From Paracyclopina nana (Eukaryota; Arthropoda; Copepoda; Cyclopoida; Cyclopettidae): 64,000 nt of DNA. Each line of letters starts with the position of its first letter. The stretch's first letter is position 1. The stretch is from contig JAGUCH010000001.1 of NCBI GenBank assembly GCA_019096065.1, forward strand, positions 558,001 to 622,000. The letters run 5' to 3'. Shown here piece after piece: positions 34,828-46,397 of the stretch. Both the position numbers and the translations under genes were made by a program. The notes under the pieces are model-generated. The model saw only the letters and a list, made by a program, of their open reading frames with translations, ran no database searches and was not told the origin of the DNA.

Positions 34828-35766
34828 ATGGCCTTCCCAAGGCGCTACTTGGACAGCCATGGTAATAATCGTTGTAATTTATAAGCCTGGCAGACTATGA
34901 AAATTGCATCAAGCAAAATTGGAAGAAGAAGAGGAAGCTTCTTGTGTGTCAAAAACTTTTTACAGCCTATAAAAAGTTCCAGGATATCCTCCATCTATGG
35001 TATGTACATTTTTTTTGTTCTGGACCCTGCAATCTCCTCAGAGATCCATTTCACAAGGAGCTGAGAGGAGCAGCACAAAAAATTGGCACTTTTATGCTGC
35101 TGCAGCCATAATTTAAAAGTCAAACTTCTTTCTTTCAGTCTCCCCTTATTTTTCCTTTGTAACTGAGGTGGGTGAAATCAGACAATGTCAAGAGTGCTTT
35201 TGCCATATTTAATGAAATTCCACTGGTAATTTTCAAACATGGGTTATATGTGATCTTGCCAGAAATGTTCTTGCAGATAAGATAGCTACACTACAGCAGA
35301 AAGACTACATAAAATATATGCCCTAAGGTAGCCAGTTCTACAAGGGAGGACTTTAAAAGGAGATCCTCTACATTGGTTAATACTTGGACTTGCTGTTATT
35401 GGAGAAAGCCCTGACTACTTAATATCTTTGCTTAACATAACATTTCATTTCAAGGCTGAATTATGTCATGATTTTAGGCCAAAAAGTATAGAGCTTTCTA
35501 GAATCAAAAGCAAAAAAGGCTGGCTCCCATATCACATCAAAAGTGAAACTAGGCTTCATTTAGTGTTGTAGACAAAACCGGATACGTGACAAGATTACCT
35601 AATTGAAAATCAGCCAAGGGTAGATACAAAGTTGGTATAAAAAAGGTTCATTTGTGTCTCTGTTCCTCTGCAGCTCTTTTTTTTTACTATGAAAAGTTAC
35701 ATGTTGTAGCTGTTGAAATTGAAATAAAGCCATAAAAGTGAAAAATTGAGAAAAGAAATAAAAAGT
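34828..35766. other. Intergenic, nothing recognised
   Basis: AT-rich with short frames only and no splice-supported exon. Confidence 0.5.
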
Positions 35767-35839
35767 TGGAGGCGCCGGGTATCGATCCCGGTACCTCTCG
35801 CATGCTAAGCGAGCGCTCTACCATCTGAGCTACGCCCCC
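35767..35839 (-). tRNA. tRNA-Ala (anticodon AGC)
   Basis: Cloverleaf with acceptor GGGGGCG/CGCCTCC, D-arm GCTCAGATGGTAGAGC and anticodon loop TTAGCAT; T-loop is GGATCGATACC. One of four copies identical in this window. Confidence 0.95.
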
Positions 35840-37192
35840 TTTCTCCTTTGTAAGGACTAATTATTTGTGGTTTTATACTGTATGACAAATGACTTTGGAG
35901 CCTGAAAGGAGCTGAAATAAGCTCAATAGAGCAATTTTTTCTCCCTCCATCTTTTGAGAGCTTGTGTAGTAGCTCTCATCTATTGAATCATAAAGATATC
36001 TTTCTAGATTGAAAAACCTTCCTACTTGTGCACTTCTGCATTCAGTGGTGGTCACTCCTTTTTCTTTCTTCTTTTTGGCGAAAAAAGGGGGAAATAAGAG
36101 AGCAATTTGGGAGGAGCACATGGCAACAGATGTTTCCTTATTTGTTTACTACAAGTAGAAGTATAAATTACTGTAGTAGTAGTTCATCTGGTATTGCTTT
36201 CCGAAATATGCCACTATGAGATATGGATACTGCTAAGTGGAAGTAAGCCTGGGAAATTTTCCAATAATTCGCCAAAAGGTAGCGTTTATGGCCAACTTTG
36301 ACTTTTCACATTCGAATAAATCATGATGATCATCTGCATAATATTGGTGGAAAGTTTGCCCGAAAGCCATCTTTTGCTGCTATCTTTCTGACAGCCACAG
36401 CAAGGATTTTCTTAGGCACTTTCCACCATTTTAGATTGCCTAGAGTCTAATCCAAAAAAATATTTTTTTCTTTTTAAAAAAATATTATGGCTATATTCAT
36501 TTAAAAAAAATGCAATTTTCAAAATCTAAATATTTAAAAAAATCTAAATTGCCAAAACACTTGGACTTTTCTTGTTTTTTTATTCATTTATAAAAGTCTA
36601 TAAATTCGTCTTTCAGAATTTTTAAAAAAATCGATTCATTTTCAGTTGTGAAAACCTTGAATTCCATTTTTTTTAAAATAATACATGGTAGAGCAAAAAA
36701 TAAATTTCATTTTATACATTTTTATAATAAAAAAAGAAAGATGATGCATTTTTTTCAAAAGCTTGAGTTTCAAGTAAAAACTGAATTTGTAATGGCTCAT
36801 TTTTTGCAGATCAGTCTCTAAGTACGGGAATACACTTGATGCAAATGCAAGTGTTTCCAATTTCACGGCGCTTGCTCATATCTCTAGCTGTAGTTTAATG
36901 TAAAAAAGTGGGCTTAATTCTGGGCTTTTGCCACTGGCTGTTTTGGTGGTTAAATGTCTCCCAGAACTACAACACGCATAAAAATGGCCCTCATTCGTCA
37001 TTCTAATGTCACGATGCAGCCCTAGAGCAAAGCAAGAAAAAAGATGGAAGAAGGCTTTTCACATATTCATCCAAACTTCTAGCACTGCAACGAGGACAAA
37101 GTTCGAAGCCCACAAGTTTCCACACTTAATGCATAATTCAAGCATCAAGGATCAAAATTATATTTGTTTACAAATTGTGCATTATTAAGAAC

Positions 37193-37263
37193 GCATCGTT
37201 GGTTCAGTGGTAGAATGCTCGCCTGCCACGCGGGCGGCCCGGGTTCGATTCCCGGACGATGCA
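37193..37263 (+). tRNA. tRNA-Gly (anticodon GCC)
   Basis: Acceptor GCATCGT/ACGATGC, D-arm TGGTTCAGTGGTAGA, anticodon loop within CGCCTGCCACGCGGGCG gives GCC, T-arm CGGGTTCGATTCCCG, discriminator A. Confidence 0.95.
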
Positions 37264-38221
37264 ACTTTTTTCTTTTACTTCCTAGCTCCTCAATTCCTTG
37301 GGGAATGCCATACTGTGCTAAAGCACTGTAGGGTAAATTTCTATAATTTATATAATAATAATAATTTTCAAATAAAACTCTAGAGGGGGCAAACTTCTGT
37401 ATTTGATAAGTTATTTAAAAAATTATGAGAAGCAAAATAGTCCACTGTGGATTGTAGAGAGTGACAACACACCTAGGGAAATCTTAATTTAATTTCCTCC
37501 AATTTGGACTGTAAGTCTAAAAAATACTTCAGCAGCCTTTTAATGAAAAATACACCCTCTATTTTTCTTTACTGCTACAATTTTCTGACAGTTCACACTT
37601 GACAAACGCCATTTTTCATCATTTCTTTTATGTCTGGCTTTTTTCAGCTCCATTACTTTCAATTGAACCCTGTGGATTTCACCACACTGAAAATGAGGGG
37701 TTTTTTTTACTTTTAAATAGCTGTAAATCCCTTACTTTGCCTACGAAATGCATCTGGGTTTAGGTGGAAAAAGTGCATTTGCTCAAAGAGCCTACAAATA
37801 AGCCTGAGATGACGAATATAGACTTACAGGAGGCTTTCAAAGGTACTAAAGAGATCTTGAAAGGAAGAAGTATTTTATGCAATGAATACAAATGGAATAC
37901 TTACACTCTGTGAATACATGGACAATACACATTAGACCTTCTTGTCTCTTTTCCTTCACTTTACTTCCTATTTTTTAAACACTTTCAGCTTTTAAACTTT
38001 AGGCTAAAACCTTAAGTTTAATCAAATCATGATTATAAGTCGAAAACCTAAAATGTGAGTCATTTGTCTAACAGTTTTAATACATACATAATAATTCATA
38101 GACCTTCTTGTCTCTTTACCTTCACTTTATTTCTAAACACATTCAGTTTTAACTTAAGCTTAATCAAATTGTAATTTAAGTAGAAAAACTATCAAAAAAC
38201 AGAAATGTAATTTTTAAGTAA
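37264..38221. other. Intergenic, short direct duplication only
   Basis: No gene. A segment around CCTTCTTGTCTCTTTTCCTTCAC (37938 on) recurs in diverged form near 38103, so a ~165-bp tandem duplication is likely. Confidence 0.5.
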
Positions 38222-38294
38222 GGGGGCGTAGCTCAGATGGTAGAGCGCTCGCTTAGCATGCGAGAGGTACCGGGATCGATACCCGGCGCCTCCA
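38222..38294 (+). tRNA. tRNA-Ala (anticodon AGC)
   Basis: Same 73 bases as the copy at 35767-35839, opposite strand. Flanking sequences differ. Confidence 0.95.
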
Positions 38295-38799
38295 AATTTT
38301 TTTCCCTGCCGTTAAATTAACTTGTGAAATTGCTTCATTTTCAGCATGAGCACCTCAACCTCAGTGAGCATGAAAGCATGTTTTGTTTTTTTTTGGCTCG
38401 CGGAATAATTTATTCTGCTCAAATTGGAAGCAAAAAATGGCTTCCATTAAATCTTGAGAGCATTTTCCACCCATATAATAGCAGAATTTATGCGTCAGCG
38501 AGCTTGAAAAGGTGGAAACAATTGGCCCTGGCATTATTATTACAAATGACCCCAAAAAATAATGTGTGCATTTACTTTATGCCAAAAAAATACAGCGCGT
38601 GAAATGGAAGCACACACACAAACAAAAAAGGTCCCATTTACGCAAAACTTTGCGCATTCACACAATGGCTATTCCATTGGAAAGCCACCTCAGTATTTCA
38701 TGCATTCAGCGAAAAAAGCGCCAAACTTTGCCGCGGTTTGAATTCTAGTCATTTTGTGTTTTTGTAAACTTTTCTGCACACGTCAGAGTGCTTTATGCA

Positions 38800-39600
38800 A
38801 TTGTAACGCGTAACGGTATTTTTCGTAACTCAGCCGTAACGTCATTGCGCATCATAACTCGTAACGCACGTTCCGTTATGGCGTGTCTCGTGAACGCGCG
38901 TCACAGTATTTACCATGTAGCGCGTAACGGTGCGTCCCCTTAAAAACGTGTTGAAATGTAGCGCTTGACAAGTCTTGTTACGGTTATGTTATGGAGCGTC
39001 CAATCAAAATGGTCAAGTATCGTCACATTGTTATGGTCACGGCATTAACGTAACGTCACGTTACGGCGCATGCCCTGTCTATATGGTGCCTAAAAGTACA
39101 TCAAGTCTTGTCATGTTGTTATGGTCACATCATTTGCGTCAAGTCGTCTCTCATGATACTCAGCCTGAATGTATGTTAAGTCTCGTTTCAGTGTTATGGC
39201 CATTACAATAACGTCAAGTCGCGTTACGGTACATCCCTGTCATGTCGCGTTACGGTACATCCCTGTCATGTCGCTTCATGGTATATTGCTTAGAGTGCTT
39301 ATCAATTTTAGTCAAGTTACGTTACGGTGCTTCCCGTCAGTATGGTCACAGCCCGTATCCGTAGCATCCTAGTGCGTCACATCGATTTAGGTCAATGCGC
39401 TTCAGTCAACGTGAGTCTGTCAAGACGCGTCACGGTGGTGAGTGACATCATATAACGTCACGGAGCGTCCCGTCACGTTATGCTGTGTTTACTAAAGTAA
39501 ACAGTGTTACATGCCGCGTTAATAATGGCGCGGGTAACTAGCTCACAATGTAACATAACAGTAACAGAACAGACATGAGCCGTCATACCAAACGTTACAC
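38800..39600. repeat. Degenerate CpG-containing repeat cluster (CGTTACGG)
   Basis: Dense, imperfect repeats of GTCACGTTACGG-like words and their complements (for example TCGCGTTACGGTACATCCC twice at 39220-39260, TTATGGTCAC at about 39030 and 39120). Spacing is irregular, 30-80 bp. CpG is frequent against an AT-rich background. No coding content. Confidence 0.75.
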
Positions 39601-39619
39601 TCTAAACTGACTCGCAGGC

Positions 39620-40184
39620 AGAACCCATCTACACATTATGAGCCCTCATACGCCAAAATAACCCTCAGTGAAGCTTATTCGTTGTATCAATAGTTCAGTT
39701 TATGTCATTACCAAAAGGAAATTTTCCCAAGTTTTCTCAAAGTTATTGTAACATGTTAGCACTCCTTCGTTTTACCCAGGTTGAGTTTATGTCGTTATGT
39801 AACATTTACTTCAGTACCACTTATGTAAAAAAAAAATTGAAAAAAGTCTAAGGTGATACAGAAAGTTGGTGTTTTTTATTTTACCAGGGTGTCAAGGCAA
39901 TAGAACATAACGACTTAAACTCTATGTTGATACAACATATAAGTTTCACTGAGAGTTTTTTTGGTGTTTGAGGGCTCAAAATATTTGGTTGGGTAGGTAA
40001 CATTAACTACCTTGCCATCTAAGTAAAATAAAAAACACCCATTTTCAGTTTCACCTTCGATTTTTTTACATAGGTGGTAGAGCAGTAAGTGTTACATAAC
40101 GACATTAACTCAACATGGGTAAAACGAAGGCGTGCTAACACGTTACAATAACTTTGAGAAAACTTGGGAAAATTTCTGGTCGGG
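39620..40184. mobile_element. Nested foldback miniature elements related to the 42.2-50.9 kb transposon
   Basis: Two overlapping inverted-repeat pairs: 39620-39710 with 39890-39997, and 39710-39890 with 40010-40184. Ends resemble CCCAACCAGAAATT (39984-39997 as GGTTGGG; 40171-40184 as CTGGTCGGG). The stretch about 39885-39997 aligns with the right end of the large transposon (50780-50892), including CATAACGACTTAAACTC versus CATAATGACATAAACTC. Non-coding. Confidence 0.75.
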
Positions 40185-40255
40185 AATGGCCTAACTTTGC
40201 AAGCGTGGCGCTAGATTCTCTAACTGCAATGTGAGCAATGGGAGATGCTTCTTAC

Positions 40256-40722
40256 CTTTGAGTGAGGCCACTGAAGGAGTTTTTTAGCCTCCAACTGAGG
40301 CTTCCACTTCTGCACACACAACAACACCCTTTTTTGGCCTGATCTGGCGCAGTAACCTCAATGGCATCTTCAATGCAAATCTCCAAGCTTCTGTCAAAGC
40401 CATAATTGGCATGAATGGAGGAAGAAGTGGAAGTGGAGCTCCCAGCTGAGGAGGAGTGGTGCTGGCTCATTTGAGTGTGGGCCTGCTGGAGCACGCCCAC
40501 AATGGAGCCACTCCCCCCACCCGCGTTGAGGGGTGGGCGGGAGGAGAGTTCTGGTGAGTCTGCCAAGAGAGCTGCCCGCCTCCTTTGGTCATGTGGAGTC
40601 ATTAAAAGGCCATTTGGAGGCAAGCTTGGCTCCAGATTTGATGAGGGTGGAATTGGTGCCAGCTCTTCTGGACTCAACTGCATGGCTCCGGACCCTCCAC
40701 TGAATTGATGTGAAAGCACAAC
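40256..40722 (-). CDS. Internal exon of an unrecognised protein
   Basis: An open 467-bp block with a good acceptor (catttcag/GTTGTG) and donor (CTCAAAG/gtaaga), phase 0 in and phase 2 out. It encodes about 155 residues: a Pro/Ser/Gln-rich low-complexity part (PEELAPIPPSSNLEPSLPP; a serine run), then FDRSLEICIEDAIEV and a Cys-rich KKGCCCVCRSGSLSW. The CCCVC cluster could be palmitoylated. Flanking exons were not found, and the downstream intron holds the foldback elements. No family assigned. Confidence 0.55.
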
Positions 40723-40759
40723 CTGAAATGGCATAAATTGTTTACTATTTTCTATCCTC

Positions 40760-41095
40760 GTGACATTGCAGACCTCGCAGCTGCTCGGCCACGCAAAATT
40801 TCACTCGGGGGCTCAACTGGATAGATGAACTAACATAGAACTTAAATTGAAATAAGCCTGTTTGAATCTAAAAACTTGTATCCATTCTACTTTTGGCTAT
40901 TTTTGTGCTCTTGAAATTACTGACCTCGCAATTGCTCGGATACATAAAATTTCACTCGTGGGCTCAACTTGACTGTTAACCTATATTGAAAGGATCTATA
41001 AACTTTTGCCTATTCTACTTTTGACTATTTTTCTCCTAGTGAAATTGCTGACCTCGCAACTGCTCGGCCACGCAAAATATCACTCGGCAGGCTGG
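40760..41095. repeat. Triplicated 130-150 bp unit
   Basis: Three diverged copies of a unit marked by GACCTCGCAGCTGCTCGGCC ... AAAATTTCACTCG occur near 40772, 40921 and 41049. They lie just upstream of the exon at 40722 on its strand. Confidence 0.75.
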
Positions 41096-41531
41096 TAAAA
41101 GAATGAATTTTAGGCATTTTTCTTTTGTTTTTGGCCTCAATGAGTGATGCTTTGGAGCCTGAAGACTGCATAGATCAGCATAGAATGCAAAAGGGGTCAA
41201 CTTTGGTGGCTTAATTAAGTTGCTCCCAACAAGACTGACTACTGCAAATTGAGTTAGCTGAGAGTCGTAGAAGTTGGCATAAGTTTGCAAAATTGGAAGT
41301 GCTCCTCCTACTTTAAAATGTTTAAAGTTGTCAGGAACACCTGGAAATTCTCATTTTGCAGATTGAAACTTTCTTTGCTCAACAATTGGAGTCAGATATC
41401 CATTGCTGTGTGCAAATTTCTTTGAGTTTGCAAATACCTATAGAAAATTAGTGCGTATTTTCTGGGGCTTTGATAGCTGTTATGCGACAAGACTTGCCGA
41501 GACTCTCTTCTGTTTGATCAGGAGAACGATG

Positions 41532-42056
41532 ATGCCCCGTTCATGTACAGCCACATATATCAACAATATTTAAGCTACATTCTCATTTTTTACAGCAGCC
41601 AATCCAAATTATATATTTTTTTAAACTACAAGTGAAGGTTTGAAAACATTATGCTCTTTCATCATAATTGCATCTAATAAGGCTAATTTTTCCATATTTT
41701 GTTACAAGTTAAAGATTAAATTAATAAAAATAATGCTTTATTATCCTAACATAAGCTACTAAGGCTCATTTTCTCAGCTGTTGTAATTTTGTAATTGAAT
41801 ATATTTGAAATATTAGAAATAATGCTTTTTCATGCAAATTAAACTCATTATAAGGCTGATTTCCTCAGATTTTGCAATTTAGCAGTTGCACAAGTTAATA
41901 TCTAAAAATATAGAAACTAATGCTTTCTCATCCAAGTTGAAATTAATTGTTAAAGATTATTTAGAGCAAATAATTAGTCTGATATTTTGAGCAGCTTTAG
42001 TTACATTGAGAAATTTTAATTAAATTTGATTTTAAGTACGTAGATGAACAGGGCAT
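41532..42056. mobile_element. Miniature element, second member of the TGCCCTGTTCAT family
   Basis: The left end ATGCCCCGTTCATGTAC and right end GTAGATGAACAGGGCAT are inverted repeats matching the element at 5694-6090. The interior is AT-rich and unlike the first member. No clear target duplication. It stops about 140 bp before the large DNA transposon. Confidence 0.65.
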
Positions 42057-42199
42057 CTGTTGTCAAGAGAGGATGGCACACTTTTTGTGATCTCCCTCCA
42101 CAGCATTGTCTGATGTCGAGTGGCTCAGTGCAGCATAACAAGAGAAGAAGCATCAAAGATTGGCTTCACCGATATAGTAGTTTTACCACCACACATCCA

Positions 42200-42213
42200 C
42201 CCAACCAGAAATT
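42200..42213. repeat. Left terminal inverted repeat of the DNA transposon
   Basis: CCCAACCAGAAATT, perfect complement of 50879-50892. Confidence 0.85.
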
Positions 42214-42913
42214 TCCCAAGTGTTACATAGGTTATTATGACGTGCTCAAAATCCTCCTTCGTTATTAAGACGTGTTTAACGCATATTGGGACGTAATAAA
42301 CTTGAAGTTTGACAAATAAAAATTCATCTATGTTTTTTTACCGTTATTAGAAGTATATAACCTTACAGTGGCTATCTTTTAATGACACTGCTCCAACCTT
42401 GAGTTAAATAAACGTTACTAGAATTATGACACGCCATAAGTTAGCGAGCTTCTTCATCTCTTAGAAACGGTATAGCTAATACTTAATTTTTTTTAAATTA
42501 TTTATTATTTATTTGTTTTTGAGCCTTTTGAAAATAATGCCTTTTTGTCAGATCAATGCCTGAAACGTGAAATGCTTCATTTTTTCAAAACTTGTACTTT
42601 GTGCTTGCACCATCATTACACAGTTTTTTTACCGTTTTTGTAACAAAAATAGTAAATTTATTATTGAAAAAATAATGATTATTTAAATTTTTTATTACCA
42701 TTTTATAACAAAATGTGTTATTTATCGATAAGATGATAATATAACACACAAGTCAGTGCACTCATGAATGTCTGCAAACAACTATTTCAAAACACTTTCA
42801 TTTATTTTTCACAAATGATACACAGAAATACATCATGAATATTGATTGCAAATACATAAGTTTTTTCATCGTTTTTTTTCAGTGCACGTAATTGAAATAG
42901 AAATAACACACAA

Positions 42914-45001
42914 TTAAGAGTGCAGTGCATCAATGGGAATTGCAATCATAAGTCTGCCGTCTTTAATTGCTTTTCCTGCAATGTCCTCTTTTTTTATGGT
43001 GACTGTTTCATGATGATATTGCTTGAACAATTCCACACCAATGACAGAGTAATTAAGATTTGGGACATCAGCATTCCGGTACTTTGCAGTAATAATCTTT
43101 TGGCAGTTGTAAGATGTCTTATCTATAACCCCGACAACCTCATAAAAACACCTATCATTAGTGTAAATGAGATTGTCCTGGCGATTGGCTCTTGACAGCT
43201 TCAGATTGATGTTAACCGTTCTTTCGCAGTGGTGATGAGATATACCTGCTATTAACGACTTATGCATCACTTGCTTTGCAAAACTCTTCGTGTTGTTCAC
43301 AATTAGTCGCTTGATCAGCCCATAGAAGCTCTCAAAGGGCTCAGCAGAGATGTCACTTAGTCGATGACGTTTCCTTGTCTCTCTCAAGTGTGAAAAAAGA
43401 TGCAAGTTGAATGAGCACTTGTCCTTGCCAAAAACATTTTCGTACATAAAGTAGAAAGTCTGCATCATCTCCGACAAGTTCACTTTCTTGCAGATTTCCG
43501 AGTACATCTTATCATTGAAGAAGACTGACCTCACTAAATAAGTAAAGTAGTACCATACTTTTCTGAACTTTCGATTTTGTTCCCCAATAAGTGAGCGTCC
43601 AAAGTTCAAGAATCCTGCCACCGTTATTGCAAGGTACTCACTTGATTTAAAGTGAATTAACCCTTTCTTCATTGAGCGAGGACGGCGAGTAAACTCAGAG
43701 GGAATGCGCAGTTTGGTCCATTTTGCATCAAATTCAGCCATAAGTTCCAATGTCTGACCACTGTAGCAACGACTGCCAGATCTTCTGGGATTGATTATCT
43801 CCAAAATCATGTTTCTGGCCATGCCTAACAGGAGATTATGCATTGGCTCAATCGGAATACTTTCAATCAGATCAAAGTCTTCAATGGCTAGAAAAGGGGA
43901 CTTTCCATTGATGCCAAATGTGGCAGCATCGTTGATGTCCCGCCCTAATCTTTTGTCAATTTGGACCAGGTCCACATGTTTCAGCCACTCCTGCATACTT
44001 CGATGCTGATAAGACATAGTTGTAGGTGGAAACACCATTTTTTTAAGGTATACTCCAACTGCAAGGCATCTGTCACATGAACAGTACCCAGCGTGACCCT
44101 TAAGACACTTCAACTTAGACCTTGCAGGAGAATCAGCTACAACCACGTTCAGCTTAAATCCATCATTTTTTCCTTGAACAATCATCGTTTCAACACAGTG
44201 ATTCAAATCCATTGTGTGACCATCTCTGTATATGAACGCCCCAGCAAGGTACACAGTTTGGCAACCATAGAACCTGATGCATGGGTAAATCCATCTTGTC
44301 TACACCAGAGTTTGACAATGGCACACCATCAACAGCGAGATCATACTTTTCCTTAACTTAATCTTTCTGTGCTTGTGCGTCTTCTTATGGAACTCCCAAA
44401 TATCGTCAATGCTCGCAGTGGTCCATTCGCAAACTTTCTCATAATCAGATAATGGAAACGTTTTTTCAGGGTAGACCTCACACTTATGGAAAATGTGCTC
44501 ATCAGTGTCTTTGTTCACCAGCTCTAATTCCATTTGGACATTTGGCAACTCTTGCTTAATGCGATTCAAGATTGTTTTGAAAGATTTCATTTTTCTGTCA
44601 AGTGACATTGATCTAATGAAGTTCCATATATCATCAGCAGCTTGGTTTGACACACCATGGCGTGCAACAAGAGCCAGGTAGCGTTTAGCTGTCATATCGT
44701 TTCTTAGCAACAAGTCTTCCATTTTCTCTTCTTCTTTGTGTGCCCGAATCAATTCAGTAAGGGTGAATCTGTGAATTGATATTGAACTGAAAGCATTGCA
44801 CAAATCACTGTCATTGAAGTCTGCATCCTCTGGTAAGTACACCTCTCCATCATCATCCGAGCCCTAAGAATAATTATATAGTTTTTATAACGTTATTACT
44901 GTGTGCAAAGCATAAACACTTACTGAAGACATTGATTGATCGTCGATCTGCAATTCGGCAATGGCATCGTTAGCTTCATTTTCACCATCACTCAGGTTCA
45001 T
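42914..45001 (-). pseudogene. EnSpm/CACTA-like transposase, reading frame disturbed
   Basis: Exons 45001-44924 (or further upstream) and 44863-42914, intron 60 bp. It resembles the animal EnSpm-type transposases: VDGVPLSNS, then VVADSPARSKLKCLKGHAGY with CSCDRC, ESIPIEPMHNLLLGM, and IPSEFTRRPRSMKKG followed by SSEYLAI. The D/PAR, C..C and MH motifs are those conserved in that family. The frame is lost and regained within 44290-44360: VDGVPLSNS lies one frame off, and the main frame has TAG at 44302-44300. Upstream, TGA at 45019-45017 separates it in the same frame from an acidic 162-codon stretch (45505-45017). So either two compensating indels plus a stop have arisen, or the sequence has errors. 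Probably inactive as read. Confidence 0.75.
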
Positions 45002-45016
45002 AGCAGTATCACATTT

Positions 45017-45505
45017 TCAGATGGATCCTTTGGCAATGGCATTAGTTCGCTCAACAGCACCTTCCTTCTGAGTGAAAGACAATTTCATTCTCTTGAAGAA
45101 TGCATATTCCTCATCACTCTCAGTCTCCAAATGATCTTTGCTTTCATTGCTGCTTGAGGATGTTGAATCACTGCTGCCTTTGTACTCCCAGTCAAATACC
45201 ATTTCCTGAGCGCATTGAACTTCTTCTTCGCTTTCATCACGCTCACCTTGAATTAACGGTGCAACCACGTTGTTCATGTTGTCTTGGCTGGCTGTCAAAT
45301 GGTTTGCCATCATTTCATGTAATTGACTCTGCTGAGTCAATGGCTGCCATTCGTGATCCATCTCCAAGTCAAGTGTATTGCCAGCATCAACATCATTGTC
45401 ACGTGTGACTGTGCTGGAAAGGTGCAACTCTCTTTCTTTTCCTTCTTGGGTCGTGCCACCAATGCTCCTTCTAGTGTAGTCATCCACACAATCATTCCAA
45501 TCCAT
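45017..45505 (-). CDS. Acidic open frame upstream of the transposase
   Basis: 162 codons, Asp/Glu/Ser-rich, ending in TGA in the same frame as the transposase N-terminal exon. It starts MDWNDCVDDYTRRS. It may be the true N-terminus of the transposase cut off by the stop, or a separate small protein. No domain seen. Confidence 0.45.
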   Translation of the reverse strand: MDWNDCVDDYTRRSIGGTTQEGKERELHLSSTVTRDNDVDAGNTLDLEMDHEWQPLTQQSQLHEMMANHLTASQDNMNNVVAPLIQGERDESEEEVQCAQEMVFDWEYKGSSDSTSSSSNESKDHLETESDEEYAFFKRMKLSFTQKEGAVERTNAIAKGSI

Positions 45506-45614
45506 GTTGCCATCATAGTTCGCCAGGGTGGTTCTTAATGTCGATCAACAAAAAAACTCTTTTTCATAGAATATTGGAAAGAGTCACCATTTTTGAGCCA
45601 CCATGTAGAAATTA

Positions 45615-46013
45615 TCAGTTTCTACGATTGATAACATCTGTTAGAAGAACAGTGTTGTTAACAACCTCCGTTACTGTGACATAGTTAGAAGGTAGACGAT
45701 CAGCTTCCTTGAAAAAATTGCGTGCGCCAGTTAGCAAATTTTTTTGGGCTCCAGTAGTGGTGGCATCAATCAAGTCATCATTTTCAGTGCCAATCACACC
45801 TTTTAAACCACTGGAAACTTTTTGAAGAATGTCAACCTCAATTGGTAGTTGATTGCCATCCATTCTAAGCCTGCTGTTAGCAGCTTCACCTAACTTCTTT
45901 GATTTTTCGCGTAATTCTACTATGAGCTTATCAAGCTCCGCTTTCTGCCTGTAGCGTTTCATCCGCTGGGCATGGCGTGTTCCATTTGTTCTTCTTTTTT
46001 CATTGCCTGCCAT
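45615..46013 (-). CDS. Small basic protein of the DNA transposon
   Basis: 132 codons from ATG 46013, which follows a good acceptor (cattttcag/CCGCAAACATG), so a non-coding first exon is likely in 46.1-46.3 kb. The start is strongly basic (KRRTNGTRHAQRMKRYRQKA) and followed by a helix (ELDKLIVELREKSKKLGEAA), a layout like a basic-region DNA-binding helix. Could be an accessory binding protein, or the 5' exon of the transposase transcript. No family recognised. Confidence 0.5.
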   Translation of the reverse strand: MAGNEKRRTNGTRHAQRMKRYRQKAELDKLIVELREKSKKLGEAANSRLRMDGNQLPIEVDILQKVSSGLKGVIGTENDDLIDATTTGAQKNLLTGARNFFKEADRLPSNYVTVTEVVNNTVLLTDVINRRN

Positions 46014-46397
46014 GTTTGCGGCTGAAAATGAAGTGTCGACATTTTCAAGTATGCAAACGTAGAAAACATCGGTGACTTTCAAAACGTTGCAAATTTTGTT
46101 TGCAAATTTTAGCACATAACTTAGGAAAAGTAGTATTATCAACAATTTATGATGCATGCTTACCTTAATTGGTGTTAATTTTATTATATAAATATTTCTC
46201 GTTTAGGCAGGTTGCGAGTGTAGCGTGCCAATGCGTTGTTTTCCGTCAAATGAGGAGGGCGACTATATAGAGCGCCGGCCGGCAGTCAACTGACTCAGTC
46301 ATCGATGCGCCGCCGACGGAAGTGCACGCACCTACCTGAACAGCTGCACAGTGACACCTTATAAAACATCGTTTTTACACCGTTTCTTTGGGGTGAA
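46014..46397. promoter_or_regulatory. Probable bidirectional promoter of the DNA transposon
   Basis: The gap between divergent starts at 46013 (minus) and 46398 (plus). It has a GC-richer patch (GAGCGCCGGCCGGCAG) and TATATAGAGCG plus TTATAAAACATCG, either of which could act as a TATA element. One copy of the element's GTTTTTACACCGTTT motif sits at about 46370. Confidence 0.5.
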
